Source: JANNRA01 sp031401035
Lineage (GTDB): Bacteria; Desulfobacterota; Binatia; HRBIN30; CADEER01
Length of the DNA stretch: 16,463 bases
Assembly (NCBI GenBank): GCA_031401035.1
Contig: JANNRA010000219.1
Coordinates: 1-16,463 of the forward strand
Direction: 5' to 3'
Shown here: positions 1 to 7,159 of the stretch, piece by piece
Position numbering within the stretch: the first letter of the stretch is position 1
Layout of the letters: each line of letters starts with the position of its first letter
Made by a program: the position numbers and the translations under genes
The notes under the pieces: model-generated
Databases searched by the model: none
The model's input: only the letters and a program-made list of their open reading frames with translations
What the model was told of the DNA's origin: nothing

Positions 1-67
1 CCCCCCCGCGCCGCGGGGGCCCCGCCCCCCCCGGGCGGGGGCGCCGCCCCGCCCCCCCCGCCCGGGC
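1..67. other. Pure G/C low-complexity window end, probable sequencing/assembly artefact
   Basis: The first 67 bases contain no A or T and consist mostly of C and G runs up to eight long. The first T is at 68 and the first A at 79. Even the GC-rich genes nearby have normal base mixtures, so this looks like a low-quality contig end rather than genomic sequence. It encodes nothing recognisable. It leaves the promoter and ribosome binding site of the gene at 85 unreadable. Confidence 0.6.
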
Positions 68-84
68 TCGCCGCCCCGACGCCG

Positions 85-840
85 ATGAAGGTCGCACTCT
101 TCTCGACCTGTCTGATCGACTACAACGACCCTGAGGTCGGCGCCGCCGCCGTGCAGGTGCTTGAACACAACGGGGTCGAGGTGGTGCGTCCGCCGGGGCA
201 GGTGTGCTGCGGCATGCCGTTCCTCGACGGCGGCGACCTCGATGCGGCGGCAAAGAAGATCCGCGCCAACGTCGACGCGCTGACGCCGTACGTCGAGCAG
301 GGCTACGCGATCGTCATTCCCTCGCCGAGTTGCAGCCTGATGGTCCGCGAGGAGTTTCCGCAGCTGGTCGCCGACCCACGCAGCCTGCGCGTGGCGCGGC
401 GCGCGCACGACCTCGACGAGTACCTCTACCGCATCGCCCGTGAGGGGCGGCTGAAGCGCGATTTCACGCGCCGCTTCGGGCGCGTGCAGTACCACGTGCC
501 CTGCCACATCCGGGTGCAGAACATCGGCATTCGCGGCCGCGACCTGCTCGGCCTGGTCGCCGATCAGGTCGACGCGGTGCAGGAGTGCTCCGGGCACGAC
601 GGCACCTGGAGCATGCGGAAGGCGCATTTCGAGGAGTCGCTGCGCTGGGGCGAGAAGGCTTTCGCCGGCATGCGCGCCACGCAAACGGGTGAATCGTGCG
701 CACTCGCCTGCAGCGGCTGCCGGCTCGCCGCCCTGCACATCGAACAGGGGGCCGGGCGCAAGACCGTGCACCCGGTGGTGGCGCTGGCGCACGCCTACGG
801 GTTCGCGGTCGGCAAGGACCTCGAGAGCAAGCCGGCCTGA
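85..840 (+). CDS. CCG-domain (Fe-S)-binding protein, HdrB/LutA/GlpC-like
   Basis: A 251-residue protein made of two CCG (cysteine-rich) domains, the fold that holds iron-sulfur clusters in heterodisulfide reductase HdrB, GlpC and LutA. These proteins pass electrons between a dehydrogenase or quinone and a thiol or organic acid partner; the partner here cannot be named. Domain 1 has C9, C41-C42 (VCCGMPF) and C83 in PSPSC, where the usual CxxC starts with Ser. Domain 2 has C140, C168 (CSGHDGTW, with Ser for the second Cys) and C209xxC212. No N-terminal 4Fe-4S ferredoxin domain is visible, and the length fits LutA-type stand-alone subunits. The start MKVALFSTCL matches the family N-terminus, but no Shine-Dalgarno can be judged because the upstream bases look artefactual. 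The CSGHDGTW form recalls family members that sit beside rubrerythrin genes (recollection, not checked). It converges with the next gene, 26 bases away. Confidence 0.8.
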   Translation: MKVALFSTCLIDYNDPEVGAAAVQVLEHNGVEVVRPPGQVCCGMPFLDGGDLDAAAKKIRANVDALTPYVEQGYAIVIPSPSCSLMVREEFPQLVADPRSLRVARRAHDLDEYLYRIAREGRLKRDFTRRFGRVQYHVPCHIRVQNIGIRGRDLLGLVADQVDAVQECSGHDGTWSMRKAHFEESLRWGEKAFAGMRATQTGESCALACSGCRLAALHIEQGAGRKTVHPVVALAHAYGFAVGKDLESKPA

Positions 841-866
841 GATCCTCGAGGGCGCCCGCCAGGGGC

Positions 867-2201
867 TCAGCGCAGGATCCAGGGAGCCGGCCAGATCGAC
901 GGCTCGACCTTCGTCAGATCCACCGTCGGGTCCACCAAGCGACGTGGCGGGCGGCCGTTCAGCGAGCACATCCAGTCGACGCGGATCTCCGGGTCGATGC
1001 CGATCGCGCGCAGCTCGTCGCGCTTGTAGTGCGTGTAGCGCAGCATCATGTCGGGAAACGTGTGCAGCTTGCGCAACTGCCGGTAGGGCAGATCGTCGGC
1101 CGGATCGAGAATGAACCGCCGGCCGTTGGCCGGGTCGGTGCCGATGATGCGCACCACGCTGTTCTTGGCGCGCAGCTTCATGTGCCAGCTGAAGCGATGT
1201 CCCTCCTCGGTCCAGCTCACGTAGCCGGGATAGAGGAAGTGCCGCAGCGGCAGGAGCAGTTGCACCAACGCATACGCGGCGACGCCGGCGACGACCAGCG
1301 GCTGTACCGCCGGCGCCGGCGCGCGCCCGTCGCGGCGCGGGGCGGCGGCACCGCTCCACCCGAGCGGCCGCGCCAGGCGCCGCGGCCAATCGGGGTCGAA
1401 GAAGATCAGAATGGCGCCGGTCATCATGTACGAGAACACGCCGATGCTGAGGAACACCTCGTTCAACAGGTGGAACACCGCGGCCATGACGAATCCGAGC
1501 AGGCGCGTGCGGCGGAAGCAGAGCAGGATCGGCACGGTCGCGTCGAACAGGATGCCGCCGTATGCGATGCTGAAGGCCAGCAGGGCGGGCGGAAAGTGCG
1601 CCGCGATCGGCGGCACGCCCTCGCCGCCGTAGGCGAGGGCCGAGTACATCGGCTCGCCGCGCACCCAGTCCGGGTTGAGCTTGGCGATGGCGCCGTAGAA
1701 GTAGACGATGAAGAGCTGGAAGCGGATCAGCAGCACGTTCCAGCCCGGCACCGTCTCGCTCCACTCGGGATGGCGCCGGCGGTCGAGCGAGAAGGCGCGC
1801 TGCGGCTGCAGGAAGATGAACAGGAAGCAGAACAGCCCGATGAGGTAGTAGTGGTTCATGTACACCGACGTCTCGAGGAGAAACTTGTAGGTGTAGAGCA
1901 GCCACAGCAGGACGATGGCGGGGCGGTAGAAGAGGCCGAGCGCGACCAGCAGTCCGGCCGCGCCCAGGACGGCGAAGTGGACGTACATCCAGTCGCCCGG
2001 CCAGGGCCGGACCCACTCGAAGAAGAGGTACGGGAACGACCACTTGGGGCGTATGTAGTACTCGTGGATCCAGCCGAAGTGCCAGTAGCGCACGACGTCC
2101 CAGGCGATCATCAGCCCGAGGACGATGCGGAAGACCGCCAGCGAGGCGGCGTCGACCGGCGCGAACCAGGTGCGCGTCCAGCGGCGCAGGCGCTCAACCA
2201 T
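867..2201 (-). CDS. Vitamin K-dependent gamma-carboxylase-like HTTM membrane protein
   Basis: A 444-residue multi-pass membrane protein homologous to the vitamin K-dependent gamma-glutamyl carboxylase (HTTM superfamily). The animal enzyme uses reduced vitamin K, O2 and CO2 to turn protein Glu into calcium-binding Gla. The match goes beyond the HTTM core. MNHYYL (N116-H117) aligns with the human His160 region, YGAIAKLNPDWVRG (K174) with the human catalytic Lys218 segment, and HLLNEVFLSIGVFSYMM then DPDWPRRL with the same order in the human enzyme. The post-membrane part keeps HRFSWHMKL and TFPDMMLRYTH. The human enzyme is about 758 residues, so much of the lumenal C-terminal domain is absent, as in bacterial homologues generally. 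Bacterial relatives can lack carboxylase activity, so the reaction is unproven. It diverges from the secreted-protein gene at 2297 with a 95-bp gap. No clear ribosome binding site was seen. Confidence 0.87.
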   Translation of the reverse strand: MVERLRRWTRTWFAPVDAASLAVFRIVLGLMIAWDVVRYWHFGWIHEYYIRPKWSFPYLFFEWVRPWPGDWMYVHFAVLGAAGLLVALGLFYRPAIVLLWLLYTYKFLLETSVYMNHYYLIGLFCFLFIFLQPQRAFSLDRRRHPEWSETVPGWNVLLIRFQLFIVYFYGAIAKLNPDWVRGEPMYSALAYGGEGVPPIAAHFPPALLAFSIAYGGILFDATVPILLCFRRTRLLGFVMAAVFHLLNEVFLSIGVFSYMMTGAILIFFDPDWPRRLARPLGWSGAAAPRRDGRAPAPAVQPLVVAGVAAYALVQLLLPLRHFLYPGYVSWTEEGHRFSWHMKLRAKNSVVRIIGTDPANGRRFILDPADDLPYRQLRKLHTFPDMMLRYTHYKRDELRAIGIDPEIRVDWMCSLNGRPPRRLVDPTVDLTKVEPSIWPAPWILR

Positions 2202-2296
2202 ACGCAGCGCAGGTAGCCGTCAACGGGGCAAGTTTCCAGTCCGCGCCCATCCGCTGCTTACATTAGACCCTGCCGCCGTCTATCGTCCGACTGGTC

Positions 2297-3430
2297 GTGA
2301 CGAGATTCATCAGCAGTGTACTGCTCGCCGCCGTGCTCCTCCCAGGCCCGGCCGCTGCCTGTGCGGGCGATTGCGACGGCAACGGCGTAGTCGCCGTCAA
2401 CGAGCTGGTGCTCGCGGTCGGCATCGCGCTCGGCCAGAGCCCGGCGGCGGTCTGCGCCGACGCCGACGCGGACGGCGACGGCCAGGTATCGATCGCCGAG
2501 CTGATCGGCGCCACCAACGGGTTGCTGATCGGCTGCAGTGCGCCGACGCCGACGGCGCCGCCGTCGGCAACCCCGCCGCCGACCGCGACCCCGTCGCCGA
2601 GCCCGACCGCCACCGCCAATCAACCGCCGCTGCTGGCGACCCCTTTCCTCTATCGCGGCTTCGCCGGTCTGCCGATCGAGCTGCCGCTCGGCGCCGTCGA
2701 TCCCGACGGCGGCGCGTTGCAGTGCAGCGCTGCGCCGCTGCTGCCGGGCATGACTTTGGCCGAAGACCAGACGCTGCGTTGGACGCCCGCCGCCGACCAA
2801 CTCGGGGTGGTCGACCTGCCGTACACCTGTCGCGACGGCGGCGATCCGGCGGGCGAGGCGAGCGGTGGGCTGCAGCTGCGCATCGCCGAGCTCGATCAAT
2901 GCAGCCAACCGACCTGCACCGCGGCTGGGTGTACGACGATGCTGCCGGCGCTGAACGTCAGCTGCTGCACCAACGGCGCGCCGGCACGCCTGCCCGAGCC
3001 CGAGGCCCTCTGCCCACAGGGTCGGCTGCTGATGGTCGGCCGCAACGTCGAGGGCTTCGGCCGCTTGCAGAACTGCGAGACGCTGCGCTTTTTCCGCCAG
3101 GCGCAGGCCAGCGCGCAGCTGCGCCTGCATGTGCGCTTCAGCTGCCTGAGCACGCTCAACCGGGTACGCGTGCGGGCGCGTCTCGAGTCGATACGCGGCG
3201 TCGAACTCGACTCCGAGGCGCTGGCATTCGCCAGCGACGTCGGCGGCGGGCTCTTCGAGCGCCGTACCATGCGCTTCGACTTCGAGCGGGCCGGTCCGTA
3301 CAGCAGCATCGAGGAGCGCGAGGGCATCCTGACCGTGACCGTGACCGACAGCAATGGTGCTTCGGCGACTGAGCGGGTGCGCGTCCTGCTCACCTCCGAG
3401 CCGGGGGTTGAAGATCTGCTGGATCCCTAG
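2297..3430 (+). CDS. Exported protein: N-terminal EF-hand-like module, P/T linker, Ig-like and Cys-rich regions
   Basis: A 377-residue exported protein of unknown function. A signal peptide (about 1-21) leads to a dockerin-like module at 22-80 with Cys at 22, 26, 53 and 80. Its two calcium-type loops are intact: D25, D27, N29, E36 and D57, D59, D61, E68. A Pro/Thr/Ala linker (81-109) follows. Residues about 110-197 resemble a cadherin/He_PIG-type Ig-like domain (LGAVDPDGG, LRWTPAADQ). The rest (about 198-377) starts with a Cys cluster (CSQPTCTAAGCTTM, then SCC) and ends in beta-rich sequence containing VTVTDSNGA; I do not recognise it. The start is a GTG chosen because it directly precedes the signal peptide; no strong Shine-Dalgarno is seen. 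It is the least degenerate of four paralogous modules in the window. Its stop codon overlaps that of the opposing gene in a shared CTAG. Confidence 0.75.
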   Translation: MTRFISSVLLAAVLLPGPAAACAGDCDGNGVVAVNELVLAVGIALGQSPAAVCADADADGDGQVSIAELIGATNGLLIGCSAPTPTAPPSATPPPTATPSPSPTATANQPPLLATPFLYRGFAGLPIELPLGAVDPDGGALQCSAAPLLPGMTLAEDQTLRWTPAADQLGVVDLPYTCRDGGDPAGEASGGLQLRIAELDQCSQPTCTAAGCTTMLPALNVSCCTNGAPARLPEPEALCPQGRLLMVGRNVEGFGRLQNCETLRFFRQAQASAQLRLHVRFSCLSTLNRVRVRARLESIRGVELDSEALAFASDVGGGLFERRTMRFDFERAGPYSSIEEREGILTVTVTDSNGASATERVRVLLTSEPGVEDLLDP

Positions 3431-4479
3431 TTGATCCCCTCGCCCTGACCCTGCTGCATCGAAGACGCGCTGGGCGTGGCCTTCCCTGGAGGGCGCCGCC
3501 CCGTCGGCGCCTGTTGAATGGAGCCGCGGGCTTCCCCTCCAGCAGGCGCCGACGGGGCGGCGCCCTCCAGGGGCCGGATGCTCACCCTGCGGGGCGAAGC
3601 CCCAGGCTCCGTGACGACTCGCCCTTCGCTTCCCTCCACCAGACACGCCGCCGAGCAGCCGTCGCCGTCGCGCTGGTTGCCGTCGTCGCATTCCTCGCCG
3701 CTGTCCTCTACGACGCCGTTGCCGCAGGTGGCGGCGGGGCACAGCACGCCGTCCTGGATGTAGAAGCGACCGGCGACGCAATCGGCGCGCTCCGCCAGCA
3801 GCGCCAGCAGGGCGTCGGCGGCGCGGCCGGTGCGCGCGGCGAAGTCTGGGCAGCGCCCCTGCAGACGGTCCGTCTGGGCGGCGATGGCGCGGGTTCGGCC
3901 GAGCTCGAGCGCCGCCAGCAGGGAAGCACGGATGGGCGCGTCGGGGGGCGCGGCGGCGATGCGGTCCATGCAGCGCCGGCGGTTGCGGAAGACGTGCCGC
4001 ATGGTGCCGGTCACCGCGGTAGCCGCCGCCGCCGCACAGGATCGGTCGGTGGCGGACGGCGCGGCGGGCAGGGCACCGTACACCGCCGAGTCGGCCGCTG
4101 TCTCCCAGTCCCGGCAGAAGGCGTTCAGGTCCTGCTGCAGGTCGAAGGCGCCGAGGTACTGCAGGGCGATCGCCTGGCGTTCGCTACAGGCGGCGTCGAC
4201 GGCGTCGAGCGCGGTGCGCCGTATGGCGGCGATGTGTGCGTCGACCGCGGCGGTGTCGCACGCCGCGCCGGCGAGGGCCGCGGCGCGGCAGGTGGAGCGC
4301 GCCTCCCAGGCGTCGGCGGCACAGCGCGTCCCGGCCTGCGCGATGGTGCGCTGGCAACGCAGCACGGCGCCGCTGAAACCGCCCCAGGCGGCGAACGGCA
4401 GGCGCGAGCCGTGCGCGTCGGCGCTCGCCGGCAGGGCCGCGGCCAGGGCCGCGAGGAGGAATAGCGCCCGGGAGGTCAC
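3427..4479 (-). CDS. Secreted Cys-rich protein with one DUF4215/Myxo-type Cys repeat and a repeat-derived tail
   Basis: A 350-residue protein with a signal peptide (about 1-22) and an Ala-rich, probably helical body containing scattered Cys. Residues about 252-282 form a single Myxococcus-type cysteine-rich repeat (DUF4215-like): CGNGVVEDSGEECDDGN followed by DGDGCSAAC. Such repeats occur in secreted proteins of deltaproteobacteria and relatives and are presumed to be calcium or disulfide stabilised. The body (30-250) is not recognised. The last roughly 67 residues, Pro/Gly/Arg-rich, are encoded by the palindromic element at 3484-3572 and its flanks, so they probably do not belong to the ancestral protein. 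The start is GTG at 4479 with GGGGAG close upstream on the minus strand. The stop is TAG inside the CTAG shared with the convergent gene. The 5' end is divergent from the NHL gene at 4582, with 102 bp between them. Confidence 0.65.
   Translation of the reverse strand: MTSRALFLLAALAAALPASADAHGSRLPFAAWGGFSGAVLRCQRTIAQAGTRCAADAWEARSTCRAAALAGAACDTAAVDAHIAAIRRTALDAVDAACSERQAIALQYLGAFDLQQDLNAFCRDWETAADSAVYGALPAAPSATDRSCAAAAATAVTGTMRHVFRNRRRCMDRIAAAPPDAPIRASLLAALELGRTRAIAAQTDRLQGRCPDFAARTGRAADALLALLAERADCVAGRFYIQDGVLCPAATCGNGVVEDSGEECDDGNQRDGDGCSAACLVEGSEGRVVTEPGASPRRVSIRPLEGAAPSAPAGGEARGSIQQAPTGRRPPGKATPSASSMQQGQGEGIN
3484..3572. repeat. 30-bp perfect inverted repeat, REP/REPIN-like palindromic element
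   Basis: Positions 3484-3513 are the exact reverse complement of 3543-3572, separated by a 29-nt spacer. The arm core reads CTGGAGGGCGCCGCCCCGTC and continues GGCGCC. A single copy of the same arm, with one mismatch over 26 nt, lies at 16371-16396, so this is a dispersed family and not a chance palindrome. A further small hairpin, GGGGC-GAA-GCCCC, follows at 3591-3603. The element lies inside the 3' end of the minus-strand gene at 3427-4479 and could also act as an RNA hairpin near its stop codon. Confidence 0.85.
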
Positions 4480-4542
4480 TGCTCCCCGACGCTAAGCGAG
4501 GCAATTCTCCCAGGCAAGCGTGGGCCCCGAGCCAGCGCCCCG

Positions 4543-4571
4543 TTGACTCAGTTGCCGGGGCTCCGTAGTGT
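4543..4571 (+). promoter_or_regulatory. Candidate sigma70-type promoter for the double NHL gene
   Basis: TTGACT at 4543-4548 is a near-consensus -35 box. A 17-bp spacer leads to TAGTGT at 4566-4571, a poor -10 box. The expected start site would fall only a few bases before the ATG at 4582, implying a very short or leaderless transcript, which agrees with the lack of a Shine-Dalgarno there. The same octamer TTGACTCA occurs at 8835 before the single-propeller gene, but with no usable -10 box. Confidence 0.3.
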
Positions 4572-4581
4572 CCAAAACACT

Positions 4582-7053
4582 ATGGCGCAAAAGGCATTTG
4601 TCCGCTGGTTCCCGGGTGCGACGGCAGCACTGCTGAGCGCCACTCTCGTGTTGTTTCTCGCCGCGCCCGGGGCCGCATGCACCGGCGACTGCGACGGCAA
4701 CGGCGAGGTCGCCGTCAACGAGCTGCTGCAGGGCGTCACCATCGCTCTGGGCAGCCAGGCGATGGCCCAGTGCCCGGTGTTCGACGTCGGCGCCGACGCC
4801 GAGGTGACCATCGACGAGCTGCTGGGTGCCGTCAAGGCTGCGCTGAACGGCTGCCCGGCGCCGACCATCACCACCATCGCCGGCACCGGCCTGGCGGGCA
4901 TCAACGGCGACGGGCTGCCGCCGCTCGAAACCAACCTCTACCTGCCGCAGGACGTCACCGTCGGCCCCGATGGGGCGCTCTATCTGGTCGACTGGAACAA
5001 CCACCGCATCCGCCGCATCACCGCGGACGGCGTCGAGACCATCGCCGGCACCGGCGAGCTGGGCGACGCCCAGGACGGTATCGCCGTGTACACGCAGTTC
5101 AACCACCCGACCAACGTCTGCTTCGACCCCGCCGGCGGCCTGATCATCGCCGCCTGGCACAACAGCCTGGTCAAGCGGCTCGATCTCGAGACCGGCCTGG
5201 TCACCAACCTCGCCGGCACCGGCGCGCGCGCCTTCGGCGGCGACGGCGGCCCGGGCAATGCCGCCAAGCTCGATCTGCCGAGCTCGGTGGTGGTGGATTC
5301 GAACGGCAACATCATCATCTCGGACCAGGCCAACTACCGCCTGCGCATCCTCGAGCCGAACGGCACCATCAACACCTTCGCGGGCTCCGGCACCCCGGGC
5401 AGCGCCGGCGACGGCGGCCCGGCCAGCGAGGCGCAGCTCAACGGCCCGAAGGGCCAGTCAGCGGCGCCGGCGAGCCGTATCGCCATCGACAGCCGCAACC
5501 GCGTCTTCATTGCCGATACCGGCAACCACAAGGTCCGCATGATCGACGAAGCCGGCATGATCAGCACCATCGTCGGCACCGGCACGCGCGGCTACAGCGG
5601 CGACGGCAGCCCGGCGTTGGCGGCGCAGCTCGACACGCCGAGCGACGTGGCGGTGGCGCCGAACGGCACGCTCTACATCGCCGACACCGGCAACAACGTC
5701 GTCCGTATCGTCAGGCCGAGCGGCGTCATCGACACCTACGCGGGAACCGGCGCGCGCGGCTTCGCTGGCGACGGCGGCGCGGCGCGCGCGGCCCAGCTGG
5801 ACCGCCCCTACGGCGTCGAGCTGGCGCCGAACGGCACGCTGTATATCGCCGACACGCACAACCAACGCATCCGCGAGGTCTCCGGCGTGCCCTTGCCGCC
5901 GCCGCCGACGCCGCGCCCGACGCCGACGCCGGAGATCGTCCCGTGCACCGACGTCGTCGGGTCGATCTGCACCTACGCCGGCAACGGCGGCGAGGCGTTC
6001 GACGGCGACGGCCGGCATCGCTTGCAGACGACACTGTACTGGCCGTTCGATATCGCCTTCCTGCCCTCGGGCCGGCGCATCCTGCTCGACTGGAACAACC
6101 ACAAGGTGCGCGAGATCCTCGCCGACGAGACGCTGCAGACCATCTGCGGCACCGACTTCGTCGGCGACGGTCCGGCCGACCTGAGCGACCTGACGCCGGC
6201 CGGCGCCGATCCGCTCACGGTGGATCTCAACCACCCCACCGACTTGGAAGAGTTTCCAAACGGCGACGTCCTCGTCATGGCCTGGCACAACCACAAGATC
6301 CGCGTCCTCGACGCCGTGACCGGCCGCGTGCGCGTGCTGATGGGCGCCGGCGCGACGTTTGCCGGCGACGGCGGGCCGGCCAAGGACGCGCGCGTCAATC
6401 AGCCGCCGCACGGCGCCTGGGACGCGGCGGGCAATCTGTTCATCATCGATCAGCGCAATCAGCGCATCCGCGTGTTGTACGACTTCGCCACGCAGCGCGA
6501 GAACGCCATCATCGACACCATCGCCGGCACCGGCGAGCGCGGCTTCAATGGCGACAACGCGGCGCTGGCGACGCAGTTCAATTTCCCCACCGGCGGCAAC
6601 CCGGAGCCCTCCGGCGGCCTGACCATGGGACCGGACGGCGCGCTGTACTTCTCCGATACCAACAACAACCGCATCCGGAAGATCGTTTTCGGCGCCGCCG
6701 GTACGTTCAAGGACGGGCAGGTGGTCACCGTTGCCGGCACCGGCGAGAAGGGCTTCGGCGGCGACGGCGGCCCGGCGCTGGAGGCGAAGCTGAACTTTCC
6801 GCAGGACCTCGAGTTCGGGCCGGACGGCAACCTCTACTTCGCCGACACCACCAATAACCGCGTGCGCATGATCGAGTTGAGCAGCGGCACGATCAGCACC
6901 GTCGCGGGCACCGGCGAGAACGGCTACGGCGGCGACGGCGGCCCGGCGGTCGACGCCAAGCTCAAGCGCCCATTCGGCGTCGCCTTCGATCCGGCCGGCG
7001 ACCTCTACATCTCCGACACCTTCAACAGCCGCGTGCGCAAGGTGAAGCGCTGA
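4582..7053 (+). CDS. Exported NHL-repeat protein: EF-hand-like module plus two six-bladed propellers
   Basis: An 823-residue exported protein. A signal peptide (about 1-32) precedes the shared module with Cys at 33, 37, 64 and 91. Loop 1 is complete (D36, D38, N40, E47); loop 2 has Gly at position 3 (D68, G70, D72, E79). Residues about 95-435 hold six NHL repeats, each of the form IAGTG..GF.GDGGPA..A.L..P..V...P.G.LYIADT.N..IR. A Pro/Thr linker (about 436-460) separates them from six more repeats (about 461-823). Each block should fold as a six-bladed beta-propeller. NHL propellers bind proteins or ligands, or act as lyases or hydrolases; the role here is unknown. I chose ATG 4582 because an upstream TTG (4543) would add 13 residues before the signal peptide and lies in the likely -35 box. 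The next paralogue follows after a palindromic repeat. Confidence 0.85.
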   Translation: MAQKAFVRWFPGATAALLSATLVLFLAAPGAACTGDCDGNGEVAVNELLQGVTIALGSQAMAQCPVFDVGADAEVTIDELLGAVKAALNGCPAPTITTIAGTGLAGINGDGLPPLETNLYLPQDVTVGPDGALYLVDWNNHRIRRITADGVETIAGTGELGDAQDGIAVYTQFNHPTNVCFDPAGGLIIAAWHNSLVKRLDLETGLVTNLAGTGARAFGGDGGPGNAAKLDLPSSVVVDSNGNIIISDQANYRLRILEPNGTINTFAGSGTPGSAGDGGPASEAQLNGPKGQSAAPASRIAIDSRNRVFIADTGNHKVRMIDEAGMISTIVGTGTRGYSGDGSPALAAQLDTPSDVAVAPNGTLYIADTGNNVVRIVRPSGVIDTYAGTGARGFAGDGGAARAAQLDRPYGVELAPNGTLYIADTHNQRIREVSGVPLPPPPTPRPTPTPEIVPCTDVVGSICTYAGNGGEAFDGDGRHRLQTTLYWPFDIAFLPSGRRILLDWNNHKVREILADETLQTICGTDFVGDGPADLSDLTPAGADPLTVDLNHPTDLEEFPNGDVLVMAWHNHKIRVLDAVTGRVRVLMGAGATFAGDGGPAKDARVNQPPHGAWDAAGNLFIIDQRNQRIRVLYDFATQRENAIIDTIAGTGERGFNGDNAALATQFNFPTGGNPEPSGGLTMGPDGALYFSDTNNNRIRKIVFGAAGTFKDGQVVTVAGTGEKGFGGDGGPALEAKLNFPQDLEFGPDGNLYFADTTNNRVRMIELSSGTISTVAGTGENGYGGDGGPAVDAKLKRPFGVAFDPAGDLYISDTFNSRVRKVKR

Positions 7054-7054
7054 T

Positions 7055-7151
7055 GTGGAGTGCGGCGCGTCAGCGCCGCTGGGTCGGCGCGCCGCGGCAG
7101 CGGCGCTCACGCGCCGCATCGATCCAGCGGCGCTGACGCGCCGCACTCCAC
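7055..7151. repeat. 28-bp perfect inverted repeat with a third partial copy, REP-like
   Basis: Positions 7055-7082 are the exact reverse complement of 7124-7151, with a 41-nt spacer. The spacer holds a third copy of the core at 7098-7118 (CAGCGGCGCTCACGCGCCGC), in the same direction as the right arm and with one mismatch to it. The element starts one base after the stop codon of the double NHL gene and ends 8 bases before the ATG of the next gene. It fills the intergenic space and could form a strong hairpin that attenuates or insulates transcription. The family differs from the element at 3484. Confidence 0.85.
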
Positions 7152-7159
7152 GTGCCTGC

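Noticed and set aside
696..2216. A 506-codon open frame on the plus strand opposite the gamma-carboxylase-like gene
   Set aside because: Its translation is low-complexity Arg/Glu/Gln/Asp-rich with no recognisable domain, while the minus strand has clear conserved motifs. It is a GC-driven shadow.
4677..6857. A 726-codon plus-strand frame inside the NHL gene
   Set aside because: It is an Arg/His-rich frameshift reading of the repeats, with no signal peptide or domain.
4864..7050. Recurrent GGCGACGGCGGCCCGGC strings that could suggest a CRISPR or tandem DNA repeat
   Set aside because: They are spaced at roughly blade length, vary in sequence and encode the GDGGPA motif of each NHL blade, so they are coding repeats.
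7055..7159. Longer start of the P460 fusion protein at 7055
   Set aside because: The 35 extra codons lie in the palindromic repeat and would place Arg-rich sequence before the signal peptide.
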